From CAZYSK01 sp964649415 (GTDB lineage: Bacteria; Chloroflexota; Anaerolineae; B4-G1), in the NCBI GenBank assembly GCA_964649415.1, contig CAZYSK010000006.1, forward strand, positions 1 to 64,000: 64,000 nucleotides of DNA, read 5' to 3'. Made by a program: the position numbers and the translations under genes. The notes under the pieces were generated by a model. It ran no database searches. It was not told where the DNA came from and worked only from the letters and a program-made list of their open reading frames with translations. This document shows, in pieces, positions 1-8,416 of this stretch. Position 1 is the first letter of the stretch. Every line of letters begins with the position of its first letter.

Positions 1-854
1 ATTACGTCTTCGACGCCGAGGTGCGCGCGGCACTGGAAGCCTACTACGGGCTGGACCGCTCCTTGCCGGCGCAGTACGCCGCCTACCTGGCGGGGGCAGT
101 GACCGGCGACCTGGGCCGCTCCATCCGGCTGAACCAGCCGGTCGATGCATTGCTGGCCGCCCACCTGCCGTGGACGCTGTTGCTCACAGGGACAGCGCTG
201 ATACTGGCGTCGCTACTCGGCCTGCTGGGCGGGACCGAGGCAGCCTGGCGGCGCGGCGACTGGAGCGACCGGGTCCTGTTGACGGCGGGCATCATCGCCG
301 GCAACGCGCCGGTCTATTTCGTGGGCATGATGCTGATCATCGTCTTTGGTGCGGAACTGGGCTGGTTGCCGCTGGCCGGCGGGCGCACGCCGTTCGCTCA
401 CTACGACACACCGCTGGCCGCCATCGTGGACGTGGGGCGACACCTGATCCTGCCCGCCACGACCCTGACCCTGGCGCTGGTAGGAGGCAAGTTCCTCCTG
501 GTGCGCAACAACGTGGTGAGCGTGCTGGGCGAGGACTTCATGCTCGTCGCCCGCGCCAAGGGGCTGCCGACAAGACGGCTGAAGTGGGGGCATGCTCTGC
601 GCAACGCGCTCTTGCCCTTCGTGGCCCACCTGGCGGCCCACGCCAGTATGGCCATCACCGGGGCGGTGTTCATCGAGACGTTGTTCAACTACCCCGGCAT
701 GGGGCGGCTGATCTTCGAGGCCGTCGGCGCGCGCGATTACCCGGTCATCCAGGGCGTGTTCCTGGTCGTCTCGACGACGGTGCTCACTGCCAACCTGCTG
801 GCCGACTGGCTCAACGCGCGCCTGGACCCACGGCTTAGGGAGGAGGGAGCGTGA
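1..854 (+). CDS. Peptide/nickel ABC transporter permease, DppB/OppB type (5' end outside window)
   Basis: Inner-membrane channel subunit of an oligopeptide/nickel-class (PepT) ABC importer. The reading frame is open from base 3, so the gene starts upstream; about 283 residues are visible. Several hydrophobic segments are seen (around TGTALILASLLGLLGG, AGNAPVYFVGMMLIIVFGAE and ATTLTLALVG). The binding-protein-dependent permease (EAA) loop, with VARAKGLPTRRL and HALRNALLP, is the contact site for the ATPase. A typical DppB ending (FNYPGMGRLIFEAVGARDYPVI) follows. Its stop overlaps the GTG start of the next permease (GTGA), which implies translational coupling. The substrate cannot be told from sequence; the class covers peptides, nickel and oligosaccharides. 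Confidence 0.93.
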   Translation, partial: YVFDAEVRAALEAYYGLDRSLPAQYAAYLAGAVTGDLGRSIRLNQPVDALLAAHLPWTLLLTGTALILASLLGLLGGTEAAWRRGDWSDRVLLTAGIIAGNAPVYFVGMMLIIVFGAELGWLPLAGGRTPFAHYDTPLAAIVDVGRHLILPATTLTLALVGGKFLLVRNNVVSVLGEDFMLVARAKGLPTRRLKWGHALRNALLPFVAHLAAHASMAITGAVFIETLFNYPGMGRLIFEAVGARDYPVIQGVFLVVSTTVLTANLLADWLNARLDPRLREEGA

Positions 855-1744
855 GCGGCAGCGAAGCCCCTAAAGGAAACGGATTGGCACAATCCGCACC
901 TTTAGGGTCTCTGGAGGGAAGCGAAGCGGCCTTCGGCCTGATCCTGCTGGCGCTGTTCGCGCTTGTCGGCCTCTGCGCGCCCCTCCTGGCCCCCTACGAC
1001 CCCTACGAGTTCTCCGGGCAACCGCTGGAGCGGCCCGGCCCGGCCCACCGTCTGGGCACGAACGACGTAGGACAGGATATCTTCAGCGAACTGATCTACG
1101 GCGCACGTATCTCCCTGCTCGTCGCACTGGGAGCGGCAGCGGGCACCGTGGCCGTGGGCGTGCTGGTCGGCAGCATAGCCGGGTACGCCGGCGGCTGGCT
1201 CGACGGGCTGCTGATGCGCGCCGTAGACGTGCTGATGACCCTGCCGCGCCTGCCGTTGCTGATCCTCCTGGCCTCCTTCATTGGCGCGGGGCTGCCCCAG
1301 ACGGTGACCATCATCGCCCTGCTTTTCTGGCCGGCCACGGCCCGCGTCATCCGCGCCCAGGTGCAGGCGCTGCGACGGCGTGGCTACGTCAGGATGGCCC
1401 GAGGCTTTGGCGGCGGGACCGGCTATGTCCTCGTTCGCCACATCCTGCCGGAGATCGGCCCGTTGATCGCCTCCGGGCTGGTGACGGCTGCCGGGCGGGC
1501 GGTGGCGATGGAGGCCGGCCTGGCCTTTCTGGGCCTGGGCGACCCGACGGCCAAGAGCTGGGGGCTGATGATCCGCTTCGCCTTGAACTTGCCCGGCCTG
1601 CTGCTCACCGACCGCTGGCTGTGGTGGCTGCTGCCACCGGGGCTGTGCATCACGCTGCTCATCCTGGCCCTGACGTTCGCCGGGATAGGGCTGGAAAGAC
1701 ATCTGCACCCGCAGCTAAGACCTTTAGGGTTTGAGAAACCCTAA
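851..1744 (+). CDS. Peptide/nickel ABC transporter permease, DppC/OppC type
   Basis: Second channel subunit of the importer, 297 residues, GTG start preceded by AGGAGGGAGC. The family pattern is clear: APYDPYEFS near the N-terminus, LGTNDVGQDIFSELIYGARISL, several membrane segments, and the EAA loop (YVRMARGFGGGTGYVLVRH then LPEIGPLIA). Both termini are partly made of repeat DNA. A palindrome at 868-910 encodes residues about 7-21 (APKGNGLAQSAPLGS), and a perfect 15-bp inverted repeat at 1718-1750 supplies the last residues (RPLGFEKP) and the stop codon. Only these dispensable ends carry the repeat, and the membrane core is intact. Confidence 0.94.
   Translation: MSGSEAPKGNGLAQSAPLGSLEGSEAAFGLILLALFALVGLCAPLLAPYDPYEFSGQPLERPGPAHRLGTNDVGQDIFSELIYGARISLLVALGAAAGTVAVGVLVGSIAGYAGGWLDGLLMRAVDVLMTLPRLPLLILLASFIGAGLPQTVTIIALLFWPATARVIRAQVQALRRRGYVRMARGFGGGTGYVLVRHILPEIGPLIASGLVTAAGRAVAMEAGLAFLGLGDPTAKSWGLMIRFALNLPGLLLTDRWLWWLLPPGLCITLLILALTFAGIGLERHLHPQLRPLGFEKP
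868..910. repeat. Palindromic repeat family F (CCTAAAGG...CCTTTAGGGTCT), nested hairpin
   Basis: An outer pair CCCTAAAGG / ACCTTTAGGGTCT encloses a smaller hairpin, CGGATTG-GCA-CAATCCG (881-897). It lies in frame inside the N-terminus of the second permease gene. Sister copies are at 1718-1750 and 2878-2910. Confidence 0.8.
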
Positions 1745-1750
1745 AGGTCT
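1718..1750. repeat. Palindromic repeat family F, perfect copy over a stop codon
   Basis: AGACCTTTAGGGTTT, loop GAG, then AAACCCTAAAGGTCT: two exact 15-base arms with a 3-base loop. The permease stop codon TAA (1742-1744) lies in the right arm. It could form a transcript hairpin between the permease and ATPase genes. Confidence 0.85.
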
Positions 1751-1763
1751 GGTTGGAGCACCG

Positions 1764-1800
1764 AGGCGGATGCAGACATCCGCCTCTAGAGAGTTGATTG
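1764..1800. repeat. Palindromic repeat family C (GCGGATGCAGACATCCGC + TCTAGAGRGTTGATTG)
   Basis: GGCGGATGCAGACATCCGCC is a short palindrome followed by the conserved flank TCTAGAGAGTTGATTG. Other copies with the same flank are at 14527-14577, 33436-33466 (reverse) and 50431-50467 (reverse). This copy sits just before the start of the ATPase gene. Confidence 0.75.
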
Positions 1801-1805
1801 TGACT

Positions 1806-3770
1806 ATGCATGCAAACATTCCTATGCTTTCTGTACGTGACCTGCACGTTCACTTTCCGCCGCCGGTTTCGTCCAACGGACACAGTAACCCAGCGATTCG
1901 CGCGGTAGATTCTGTCTCGTTCGACCTGGCGGACGGCGAGGCCCTGGCCATCGTCGGCGAGACTGGTTCGGGCAAGACGACCATCGCGCGGGCGCTGCTG
2001 GGGCTGCACCCGCCGAACTGCACGCGGGGCAGCGTCCGTCTGACCGGGCAGGAGTTGGTTGGTCTGCCCGAAGATGCGTGGCGGCCCATCCGCTGGCGGC
2101 GCATCGCCATGGCCGTGCAGTCTGCGGGGACGGCCTTCGACCCGGTGTACCGCATCGGGGAGCAGATCGCCGAGCCACTGCGGGAGCACCTGGACCTGCC
2201 CTCCGAAGAGGCCCGGCTCCGGGCGGAGTCGCTGGCCCGCCGCGTGGGGCTGGAGACCCGTCACCTGCGGGCCTACCCTCACCAGCTCAGTGGCGGCGAG
2301 AAGCAGCGCGCTATGCTGGCCATGGCGCTCAGTTGCGAGCCGGAGCTCCTGATTCTGGACGAGCCGACCAGCGGGCAGGACGTGCTCTCCCGTGCCCGGC
2401 TCCTCGCCCTGCTGCGCCAGATTCGCCGGGAGAGCGGCGTGAGCCTGCTGCTCATCTCCCACGACCTGGCCGCCGTGGCGCGCCTAGTCGAGCGAGTGGC
2501 CGTCCTCTACGCCGGCAAACTGGTCGAGGTCGGCCCGACGGCCGAGATACTGGAACGCCCACGCCACCCCTACACCTGGGGATTGCTCAACGCCTATCCC
2601 AACATGAGCACGGCGCGCGATCTGCGGGGCATCCGCGGCGAACTCCCGGACCCGGCCAATCCACCGCCGGGCTGCCGCTTTTGTCCACGCTGCACCCAGG
2701 CGGTCGAGCGCTGCCGGTGGGAGGAGCCGCCGCTACAGCCTGTCCCCCTCTCTTGCGAGGAGAGGGGGCAGGGGGTGAGGTGGATCGCCTGCCACCTGGG
2801 GGGCTTGCAGACGCTCCTGCGGGCCGATGGCCTGCGCAAGGTCTTTTCCGGTAACGGGCACGGTATTCGTGGTAAGCAGACCCTAAAGGTTTCCAAAACC
2901 TTTAGGGTCTCATCTGGAGTGCCGCGCTGCACCGGGCCGGAGGAGGATCAGGTCGAGGCGGTACGCGGGGCCGACCTGGAGGTGCTCGAGGGCGAGGTCG
3001 TCGCCCTGGTCGGCGAGACCGGCAGTGGCAAGACGACGTTGGGACGGCTGCTGGTTGGGCTGCTGGAAGCGGACGGCGGGCGCGTCATCTTTGAGGGGCA
3101 GGATCTGGCCGCGGTGAATGGGCGGAAGCGCAAGGCGTTGCGACAGCGCATCCAGCTCGTTCCCCAAGACCCCTTCGACGCCATCAGCCCGCGACTGACA
3201 GTAGCCGAGATCGTGCGCGAGCCGCTGGACGTGCAGAAGATCGGCACACTGGTGGAACGCGATGACAAGGTGCGCCAGGCGCTGCACGCCGTGGGCCTGT
3301 ATACCTGTTCGGCGTTCCTGTCGCGGCACGCCCACGAACTGAGCGGCGGACAGTTGCAGCGCGTCGCCATCGCGCGTGCCCTGGTGCTCGAACCCAAGCT
3401 GATCGTGGCCGACGAGCCGGTCTCGATGCTTGACGCCAGTGAACAGGCCAAGCTGATCAACCTGTTGAAGGATATTCAGAACGAGCGCGGGATGGGCCTG
3501 CTGTTGATCTCGCACGATCTGGCGCTGGTACGCAAGGTAGCCGACCGTATTCTCGTCATGCAACACGGCGAAATCGTCGAGGAAGGCCCGACCAGCCGCG
3601 TCGTCACCCATCCTCGCCACGCGTACACCCGCTCCCTCCTACAAGCCGCCCCGGCCTTCGCCTGGGATGGCGAAGATGAAGGATGGGGCTGCTGCCCGCC
3701 GAGTTTGGACGCGGGCATCTATCAGCACACAGTAGACAGTATGCTCAACCCAATCATCCGATCCGATTGA
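1806..3770 (+). CDS. Peptide/nickel ABC transporter, two ATPase domains in one protein (DppD-DppF fusion)
   Basis: Energises the importer; DppD and DppF homologues are usually separate proteins. The ATG at 1806 (654 residues) is chosen over the in-frame TTG at 1731 because the upstream part is repeat DNA. Domain 1: Walker A GETGSGKTT about residues 51-59, signature LSGGEKQ about 160, Walker B LILDEPTSG about 182, then an oligopeptide-transporter C-terminal segment (HPYTWGLLNAYP, GCRFCPRC). Domain 2: Walker A about 402-409, LSGGQLQR about 511, ADEPVSMLD about 532. The linker between them contains two repeat insertions, a family H copy (2743-2781; PLSCEERGQGV) and a perfect family F palindrome (2878-2910), both in frame. 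Confidence 0.94.
   Translation: MHANIPMLSVRDLHVHFPPPVSSNGHSNPAIRAVDSVSFDLADGEALAIVGETGSGKTTIARALLGLHPPNCTRGSVRLTGQELVGLPEDAWRPIRWRRIAMAVQSAGTAFDPVYRIGEQIAEPLREHLDLPSEEARLRAESLARRVGLETRHLRAYPHQLSGGEKQRAMLAMALSCEPELLILDEPTSGQDVLSRARLLALLRQIRRESGVSLLLISHDLAAVARLVERVAVLYAGKLVEVGPTAEILERPRHPYTWGLLNAYPNMSTARDLRGIRGELPDPANPPPGCRFCPRCTQAVERCRWEEPPLQPVPLSCEERGQGVRWIACHLGGLQTLLRADGLRKVFSGNGHGIRGKQTLKVSKTFRVSSGVPRCTGPEEDQVEAVRGADLEVLEGEVVALVGETGSGKTTLGRLLVGLLEADGGRVIFEGQDLAAVNGRKRKALRQRIQLVPQDPFDAISPRLTVAEIVREPLDVQKIGTLVERDDKVRQALHAVGLYTCSAFLSRHAHELSGGQLQRVAIARALVLEPKLIVADEPVSMLDASEQAKLINLLKDIQNERGMGLLLISHDLALVRKVADRILVMQHGEIVEEGPTSRVVTHPRHAYTRSLLQAAPAFAWDGEDEGWGCCPPSLDAGIYQHTVDSMLNPIIRSD
2743..2781. 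repeat. Palindromic repeat family H (CCCTCTC..GAGAGGG, G-rich tail) in coding DNA
   Basis: CCCCCTCTCTTGCGAGGAGAGGGGG followed by CAGGGGGTGAGG, inserted in frame in the linker of the double ATPase. A related motif, GCCCCTGCCCTCTGGGCAGGGGGAG, occurs in the hybrid kinase gene near 44643-44668. Confidence 0.7.
2878..2910. repeat. Palindromic repeat family F, perfect copy in coding DNA
   Basis: AGACCCTAAAGGTTT, loop CCA, AAACCTTTAGGGTCT: exact 15-base arms. It is read through in frame as TLKVSKTFRVS in the linker between the two ATPase domains. Confidence 0.85.
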
Positions 3771-3804
3771 CCGATCCAGCCCACTGCTCATTCCAGGAGG
3801 AACA

Positions 3805-5436
3805 ATGTCTGAACACCATCCGCTTCGCAAGGTCCCGTGGGGCCTCTCCATGATCATCGTCCTCGTACTCGCAGCGTGCAGCACCCCACCGTCCTCTCCT
3901 GCGCCGCCCGCAGTGGAATCCGTCGAGGTGTTGCGCGTGCCGGGCGGCGGCTACTGGGGCCATCCCTCGCCCTTCGGCTTCAACCGCGGGCCGGGCTACA
4001 CGCGCGCCTCGCTCGTCTTTGACACGCTGATCTGGCGGGACGCCAGCGGCGAGACCATCCCCTGGCTGGCCACCGACTGGTCGCTCTCCGACGACGAGTT
4101 GACCTGGACCTTCACCCTGCGCGACGGGGTGCGCTGGCAGGACGGCGAACCGCTCACCGTGGACGACGTCGTCTTCTCCATCGAATACTACCTCGCACAC
4201 CCCGGCACCGCCTGGTTCATGGCGCAGGTCAACGAGATCGAGTCGGTCACCCGTGTGTCCGACAACCAGGTGGCGCTCACGCTGGTACGGCCCTTCGCCC
4301 CTTTCCTGCAGACCACCGCCGAGTCCCTGCTCATCTTTCCGCAGCACATCTGGGAAAAGGTGGACGACCCCAAGACCTACACCGAGGCGGACGCCTTCGT
4401 CGGCAGCGGGGCCTACAAGCTGGTCGAGTACAGCCAGGAGGAGGGCACGTACCTGTTCGAGGCCAACCCTGATTTCTTCCTGGGCGCGCCCTACGTACAG
4501 CGTATCGCCTTCGTGCCCACCAGCGACAACATCCTGGCCCTGTCCAACGGTGACGTGGCCGCCTTCGACCAGTTCGGCGGCGTGACCGAGGAGATGCTGG
4601 CCCCCTTCCGCCAGGAACCGTTCGTCGTCTCCGAGGCACCCGGCGAGTGGGGCATGTTCCTCTACTTCAACCTGGAGAAAGAGACGCCGCTGCGCGACGC
4701 GCGCGTGCGCCATGCCATCGCCCACGCCGTGGACCGGCAGGCGATGGTGGAGCGCGTCTTGTTCGGCTTCGGCGATGCCGGGAACCCCGGCTTCCTGCCC
4801 CCGGCCAATCCGTCGCACAACCCGGACGTGCCGGACTACGCCCTCGACCTGGAGCAGGCGAAGGCTCTGCTTGAGGCAGCCGGATACGACGGCACGCCGA
4901 TCCAACTGGCCTACTCACCGGACTGGATCATGGCCTCGACGCGCGTGGTCGAGATCATCGAGGCCGGCCTGACGGAGATCGGTATTCAGCTAGAGCACGT
5001 GACGATGGACCAGGCCACGATTGACGCCGCGGCGACCGAGGGGAACTACGAGATGCTGATCACCGGCTTCGGCGGTCTGGGCGGCGACCCGGATCAGATG
5101 CGGCGCAATTTCGCCAGTGCCAGCCAATCAAGCGGGTTTTCCCGCGCCCAGGGCTATTCGAATCCCGCTTTCGACGCCCTGGCTGAGGCGCAGGTCTCGA
5201 TGAGCGATCCGGAGGAACGGAGCGAGGCGGTCGGCGAGATGCAGGAGATTCTGGCCAAGGATCTACCGGCATTGCCACTGTACTACACGGCCCGGGTGGT
5301 GGTTTTCAACGCCGAGGTATTCGACAACTGGTATTTCACACCCGGTGGCTACGGCGGTGGCATTCCGATGCCGTACAACAAGCACCAATTCATCGTCGGG
5401 CTGCCGGAGGGACTGGTCATCCGGGGCACGGAGTGA
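3805..5436 (+). CDS. ABC transporter substrate-binding lipoprotein (family 5, peptide/nickel)
   Basis: Extracytoplasmic receptor of the importer, 543 residues, start fixed by the strong site AGGAGGAACA-ATG. The N-terminus is a lipoprotein signal: basic region, hydrophobic core SMIIVLVLAA, lipobox LAAC with Cys at about residue 25, then a Pro/Ser-rich linker. The body fits SBP_bac_5: DTLIWRDASGETIPWLATDWSLS, then TFTLRDGVRWQDGEPLTVDDVVFS, and the late segment VRHAIAHAVDRQAMVERVLFG. Gene order permease-permease-ATPase-receptor supports a single operon. The ligand is unknown. Its stop overlaps a possible GTG at 5433, but the next gene probably starts at 5472. Confidence 0.95.
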   Translation: MSEHHPLRKVPWGLSMIIVLVLAACSTPPSSPAPPAVESVEVLRVPGGGYWGHPSPFGFNRGPGYTRASLVFDTLIWRDASGETIPWLATDWSLSDDELTWTFTLRDGVRWQDGEPLTVDDVVFSIEYYLAHPGTAWFMAQVNEIESVTRVSDNQVALTLVRPFAPFLQTTAESLLIFPQHIWEKVDDPKTYTEADAFVGSGAYKLVEYSQEEGTYLFEANPDFFLGAPYVQRIAFVPTSDNILALSNGDVAAFDQFGGVTEEMLAPFRQEPFVVSEAPGEWGMFLYFNLEKETPLRDARVRHAIAHAVDRQAMVERVLFGFGDAGNPGFLPPANPSHNPDVPDYALDLEQAKALLEAAGYDGTPIQLAYSPDWIMASTRVVEIIEAGLTEIGIQLEHVTMDQATIDAAATEGNYEMLITGFGGLGGDPDQMRRNFASASQSSGFSRAQGYSNPAFDALAEAQVSMSDPEERSEAVGEMQEILAKDLPALPLYYTARVVVFNAEVFDNWYFTPGGYGGGIPMPYNKHQFIVGLPEGLVIRGTE

Positions 5437-5471
5437 TCCGTACACATCTTCTTCATAAAGGAACCCGCATC

Positions 5472-6158
5472 ATGAATCGCTTGCGAGCGTATTTTGAGAA
5501 TCTGGCCGAAAGATGGGACGCACAGCAGCCCGCCGGCCGCCAAGACGTGTTGCGCCAGTTGTTGGTGCCCTTCGAGGGCGTGATGGGCGCGGCGGAGGCG
5601 ATCCTGGAGGTAGGCACGGGCACCGGGGCGCTCATTCCCTGTCTAAGAGCGTGCGCGCCCAATGCCTGGCTGGTGTCCATCGATCTGGCCCACGCGATGC
5701 TGGGGCGCGCCCGGGAGCGGCAGGCTGCGGCTGGGCTGATTCAGGCTGACGTTCATCGCCTGCCCTTCGCATCCCGGCCGGCGCGCGAACCGGCGGGCAA
5801 TGCCGGCCGCTTCGATCTGGTCGTGTGCCACAACAGCTTTCCCCACTTTGCCCACAAGGAGGCCGCCTTGTACGAGATAGTGCGGGTCTTGTCTCCCGGC
5901 GGGCACCTGTTCATCCTGCACGATCTGAGCCGGGAGCAGGTGAACGCCATCCACAGCGGTGCGGGAGAGCCGATCCGGCACGACCTGCTGCCGCCAGGCG
6001 AGGACACGCGGCGCATGTTGCTTCGAGCCGGCTTCATCGATGCGCAGGTGGCAGACACGGAGGATCACTACGTCGCTATCGGGCGGCGAGACAAGGCATT
6101 GCAAGACATATGTGTTAGAGAGGAGGAGATCGGATGGGTTCCCCAACCATTGCACTGA
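5472..6158 (+). CDS. Class I SAM-dependent methyltransferase
   Basis: About 228 residues from the ATG at 5472, which has AAAGGAACCC upstream; an in-frame GTG at 5433 is less likely. The Rossmann methyltransferase signature is clear: motif I ILEVGTGTGALIP, the acidic end of strand 2 (VSIDLAHAML), motif III-like DLVVCHNSFPHFAHKEAALYEI, and VLSPGGHLFILHDLSREQ. The nearest general family is UbiE/Methyltransf_11-like. The substrate cannot be deduced. It is downstream of the transporter and overlaps the start of the next gene by 25 bases, so these genes are probably co-transcribed. Confidence 0.85.
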   Translation: MNRLRAYFENLAERWDAQQPAGRQDVLRQLLVPFEGVMGAAEAILEVGTGTGALIPCLRACAPNAWLVSIDLAHAMLGRARERQAAAGLIQADVHRLPFASRPAREPAGNAGRFDLVVCHNSFPHFAHKEAALYEIVRVLSPGGHLFILHDLSREQVNAIHSGAGEPIRHDLLPPGEDTRRMLLRAGFIDAQVADTEDHYVAIGRRDKALQDICVREEEIGWVPQPLH

Positions 6159-6889
6159 GCGCCCACTGGCACACATACCCCGACCGGTTCGCCTGGGTCG
6201 CGGAACACGGGTTTGCGCTGGAATACTCGCCCAACCCGGAGGCTTTCGACACGCTCCCGGCGCACGTAGACCCGTTGCTTGAGGCCGGTGTCCCGGTGCG
6301 CTATCACGGCTTCTTCCCGCGCCACGAACTGGGCCACGCCGACGGTGACGCCGCCGAGCGGGCCGTGCGCGTCCACGTCGCGGCGCTGGAGGCGATGCGC
6401 GGGCGGGGAGAGCAGGTCATCACGCTCCACGTGGGCCTGAACCCCGAAACCCCGCTCGACCATGGCCAAGCGGTGGAGAACCTGGCGAGGCTGGTGCAGC
6501 ACGCCGCAGGCCTGGGCATCACCATCTGCCTGGAGAACCTGCGCCGCGGCCCGACCAGCGATCCGGAGACCGTCGTCGCGTGGGCGCGCCAGTCCGGCGC
6601 GATGATCACGCTGGACGTGGGACACGCGGTGTCTTGCCAGCGCGTACAGGACGGCGAATTGACCCCTCTTGACTTCGTCGAGATGTTCGCCGACCGGTTG
6701 ACCGAGGCCCACGTGTACGAACGGGAATCCGATCGGCACTATCCGCCCCACGACATGACTGTCCTGGGGCCAATCGTCGACCGGCTGCTAGCCACCCGAT
6801 GCGCCTGGTGGACGATCGAGTTGAACGACTATGCCGAGGCTTTGGCAACGCGGAGCTTGTTGCTCGATTACTTACAGGTTGTGCGCTAG
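6134..6889 (+). CDS. Sugar phosphate isomerase/epimerase-like TIM-barrel protein (AP endonuclease 2 family)
   Basis: 251 residues, ATG preceded by GAGAGGAGGAGATCGG inside the end of the methyltransferase gene. The fold is that of xylose isomerase-like TIM barrels: HVGLNPETPLDHG, the metal-ligand strand ITICLENLRRGP (Glu), ITLDVGHAVSC (Asp, His), TEAHVYERESDRHYPP and the late Glu in WWTIELND. These match the usual metal-binding acidic and His residues of the superfamily. The reaction is not determined. It is the last gene of the transporter operon, so a role in processing the imported compound is possible but speculative. Confidence 0.82.
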   Translation: MGSPTIALSAHWHTYPDRFAWVAEHGFALEYSPNPEAFDTLPAHVDPLLEAGVPVRYHGFFPRHELGHADGDAAERAVRVHVAALEAMRGRGEQVITLHVGLNPETPLDHGQAVENLARLVQHAAGLGITICLENLRRGPTSDPETVVAWARQSGAMITLDVGHAVSCQRVQDGELTPLDFVEMFADRLTEAHVYERESDRHYPPHDMTVLGPIVDRLLATRCAWWTIELNDYAEALATRSLLLDYLQVVR

Positions 6890-6920
6890 ACGCACGACCG
6901 GCGGACCGCCGGCATCTAGC

Positions 6921-7013
6921 TGGCGCGCCATCGGAATGGCGTGCCACTCCGCCGGCGCAATGTCCCCGGATGGAGCGGATTGTTCCAATCCGGCGGATTG
7001 CTGCAATCCGAGG
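6921..7013. repeat. Intergenic repeat cluster: family A half copy plus two family B hairpins
   Basis: GGCGCGCCATCGGAATGGCG (6922-6941) is a family A palindrome arm pair. GCGGATTG-TTC-CAATCCG and GCGGATTG-CTG-CAATCCG (6974-7010) are two adjacent family B hairpins. They fill the spacer between the converging isomerase and V4R genes and might form transcript hairpins. Confidence 0.75.
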
Positions 7014-7039
7014 GAGTGATCGATCTACTCGAGCCGGGC

Positions 7040-7669
7040 CTACTTGGCAATCCGAAACACGCAGGCTGGATCACCCAGGGCGATGCAGGCGATTTCCTTC
7101 GCGGGATGGTTGTGGCCGGTGCCCCACTCGATCATCTCCTCGTACACGGCGGTAGCGATGTGGCAGACGGGATGGGCCACGCTCAGCGCGCCGGCGCGGG
7201 CGCGGCGCGCGATCTCCGCACAATAGGGGCACTCGTGTATCTCCATGTAGAAGGCGTCGTCCGCTTCCCTCATGTGGTGGGGGTTGCCGTACAGCTCCAC
7301 GCCCTCTTCCTCCACCCGTTGCAGGATCATCTCTATGCGCTTGTTCTCCGGTAGGAGCTTGAGCGCCGCCCCGGCCACGGCATAGCGGGCCGGGTGTATG
7401 CGGCGGATCTCCCGCCCGCCCTTTCGCCCGCCCTGCACGAATACGGCGCGGGAGCCGCGAGGGCCAAAGATCTCGTAGATGTTGGCCAGGATAGCCGAAT
7501 ACTGCTGGACGGTGATGGAAGGAGACTCGTCGGCCGGGGGCGGGTCGTTCAGGTATTCCGGGCAGCCGCTCTTTCGCAGCAGCATCGCCAGCGATCTTCT
7601 GCCCATCAAATCGCTGACCTGCTGGAACACGATGTACAGCAACAGGTTGGGGATGCGTTTTTCGGCCAC
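7040..7669 (-). CDS. V4R-domain (4-vinyl reductase-like) small-molecule-binding protein
   Basis: 209 residues, GTG start with AGGAGG upstream. The C-terminal half has the V4R pattern: a conserved Cys pair ECPYCAEIARR, then HPVCHIATAVYEEMIEWGTG and the closing GDPACVFRI. V4R domains are sensory or hydrocarbon-binding modules found in gene regulators and in chlorophyll-biosynthesis BchJ-type proteins. The N-terminal part (LLYIVFQQVSDLMGRRSLAMLLRKSG) resembles the helical lead seen in stand-alone V4R proteins. The ligand is unknown. It stands alone and converges on the isomerase gene. Confidence 0.8.
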   Translation of the reverse strand: MAEKRIPNLLLYIVFQQVSDLMGRRSLAMLLRKSGCPEYLNDPPPADESPSITVQQYSAILANIYEIFGPRGSRAVFVQGGRKGGREIRRIHPARYAVAGAALKLLPENKRIEMILQRVEEEGVELYGNPHHMREADDAFYMEIHECPYCAEIARRARAGALSVAHPVCHIATAVYEEMIEWGTGHNHPAKEIACIALGDPACVFRIAK

Positions 7670-8110
7670 GGGGCACCTCCTGTTCTCTTCGAGAGGTGTT
7701 GCACGCGTAATGTCAAAGCGCGGATGGTCTCTGGCACAGGCTACCTGTCCATGGACGACGACCAGCGTGGCGGCTCGTGCGGAGGCCGCATCAGGCAGAA
7801 CGAGACTGCGGAGGGCACGGAGACCGCGCCCCTACCATTGCACGGGTACCGCTCGCCAGCCCGCACACCAATGTACCACGATACACCGACAAGCGCAAGC
7901 CCGCGAACGCACAAACGGCCGATCGTTGCCTCCAGCCGAATGTTCGCCACAAAGAGTGGAGATTCTGCCAAACGCCGCGGAATGGCTCCAGAGAACCTTC
8001 AAGGCCCTTGATAGCTTCCTTTTCCTTGGGCTCCTTGGCCTTGCGCTTCTAGCACTCCGAGAGTACAATCGAAGCACAGTGGCGTCCCGGCTTGGCGGGG
8101 AGGTGATATT
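7670..8110. other. Spacer without a convincing gene
   Basis: About 440 bases. The only recognisable element is a family G repeat at 7811-7835 (GAGGGCACGGAGACCGCGCCCCTAC). Short frames cross it on both strands but lack ribosome sites and family resemblance. The promoters for the flanking divergent genes must lie here; none is convincing by eye. Confidence 0.6.
7811..7835. repeat. Palindromic repeat family G (GTAGGGGCGCGGTGACCGCGCCCCTAC), diverged copy
   Basis: GAGGGCACGGAGACCGCGCCCCTAC. Sister copies are at 11126-11150, 36514-36540 and 38520-38545. Confidence 0.6.
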
Positions 8111-8416
8111 GTGAACACTATTCCCGTGACCGTTGATAGGATAGTACGACTAATGCGCCAACTACCGCCGCGTGATAGGCTGCGTGTAGTGGTGGAAGTC
8201 TTGCCAGACTTCGAGCAGGTTCTGCCCGGCGCGTCACCGATCTCGGATTTCTGGGTAAGCGCTGATGTGCATACATTGGCCGAAAGCCAGGGTGTCCGTC
8301 CGGTTGATGATTTCGATGAGCTACTAGGTGGTTGGCCCGAGGATGAACTGATAGATGATTTTATTGTGGCGGTTCGCAGGATGCGACGGCAGAATCCAGC
8401 AGAGGTGAGAGCGTGA
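8111..8416 (+). CDS. Orphan antitoxin-like small protein
   Basis: 101 residues, start preceded by GGGGAGGTGATATT. An acidic/amphipathic small protein with LVRLMRQLPPRDRLRVVVEVLPDFEQ-type text, as in the antitoxins that accompany PIN-domain toxins in Chloroflexota and cyanobacteria. The C-terminus (DDFDELLGGWPEDELIDDFIVAVRRMRR) looks like a toxin-binding tail. Its stop overlaps a GTG start (GTGA at 8413-8416), the usual layout of a toxin-antitoxin pair, but the following frame stops after 16 residues. Assignment rests on size, context and style, not on a sure family match. Confidence 0.6.
   Translation: MNTIPVTVDRIVRLMRQLPPRDRLRVVVEVLPDFEQVLPGASPISDFWVSADVHTLAESQGVRPVDDFDELLGGWPEDELIDDFIVAVRRMRRQNPAEVRA

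Noticed and set aside
7394..8114. Two long plus-strand frames opposite and beyond the V4R gene
   Set aside because: Mostly antisense to a gene with clear domain motifs; the rest is low-quality spacer text.
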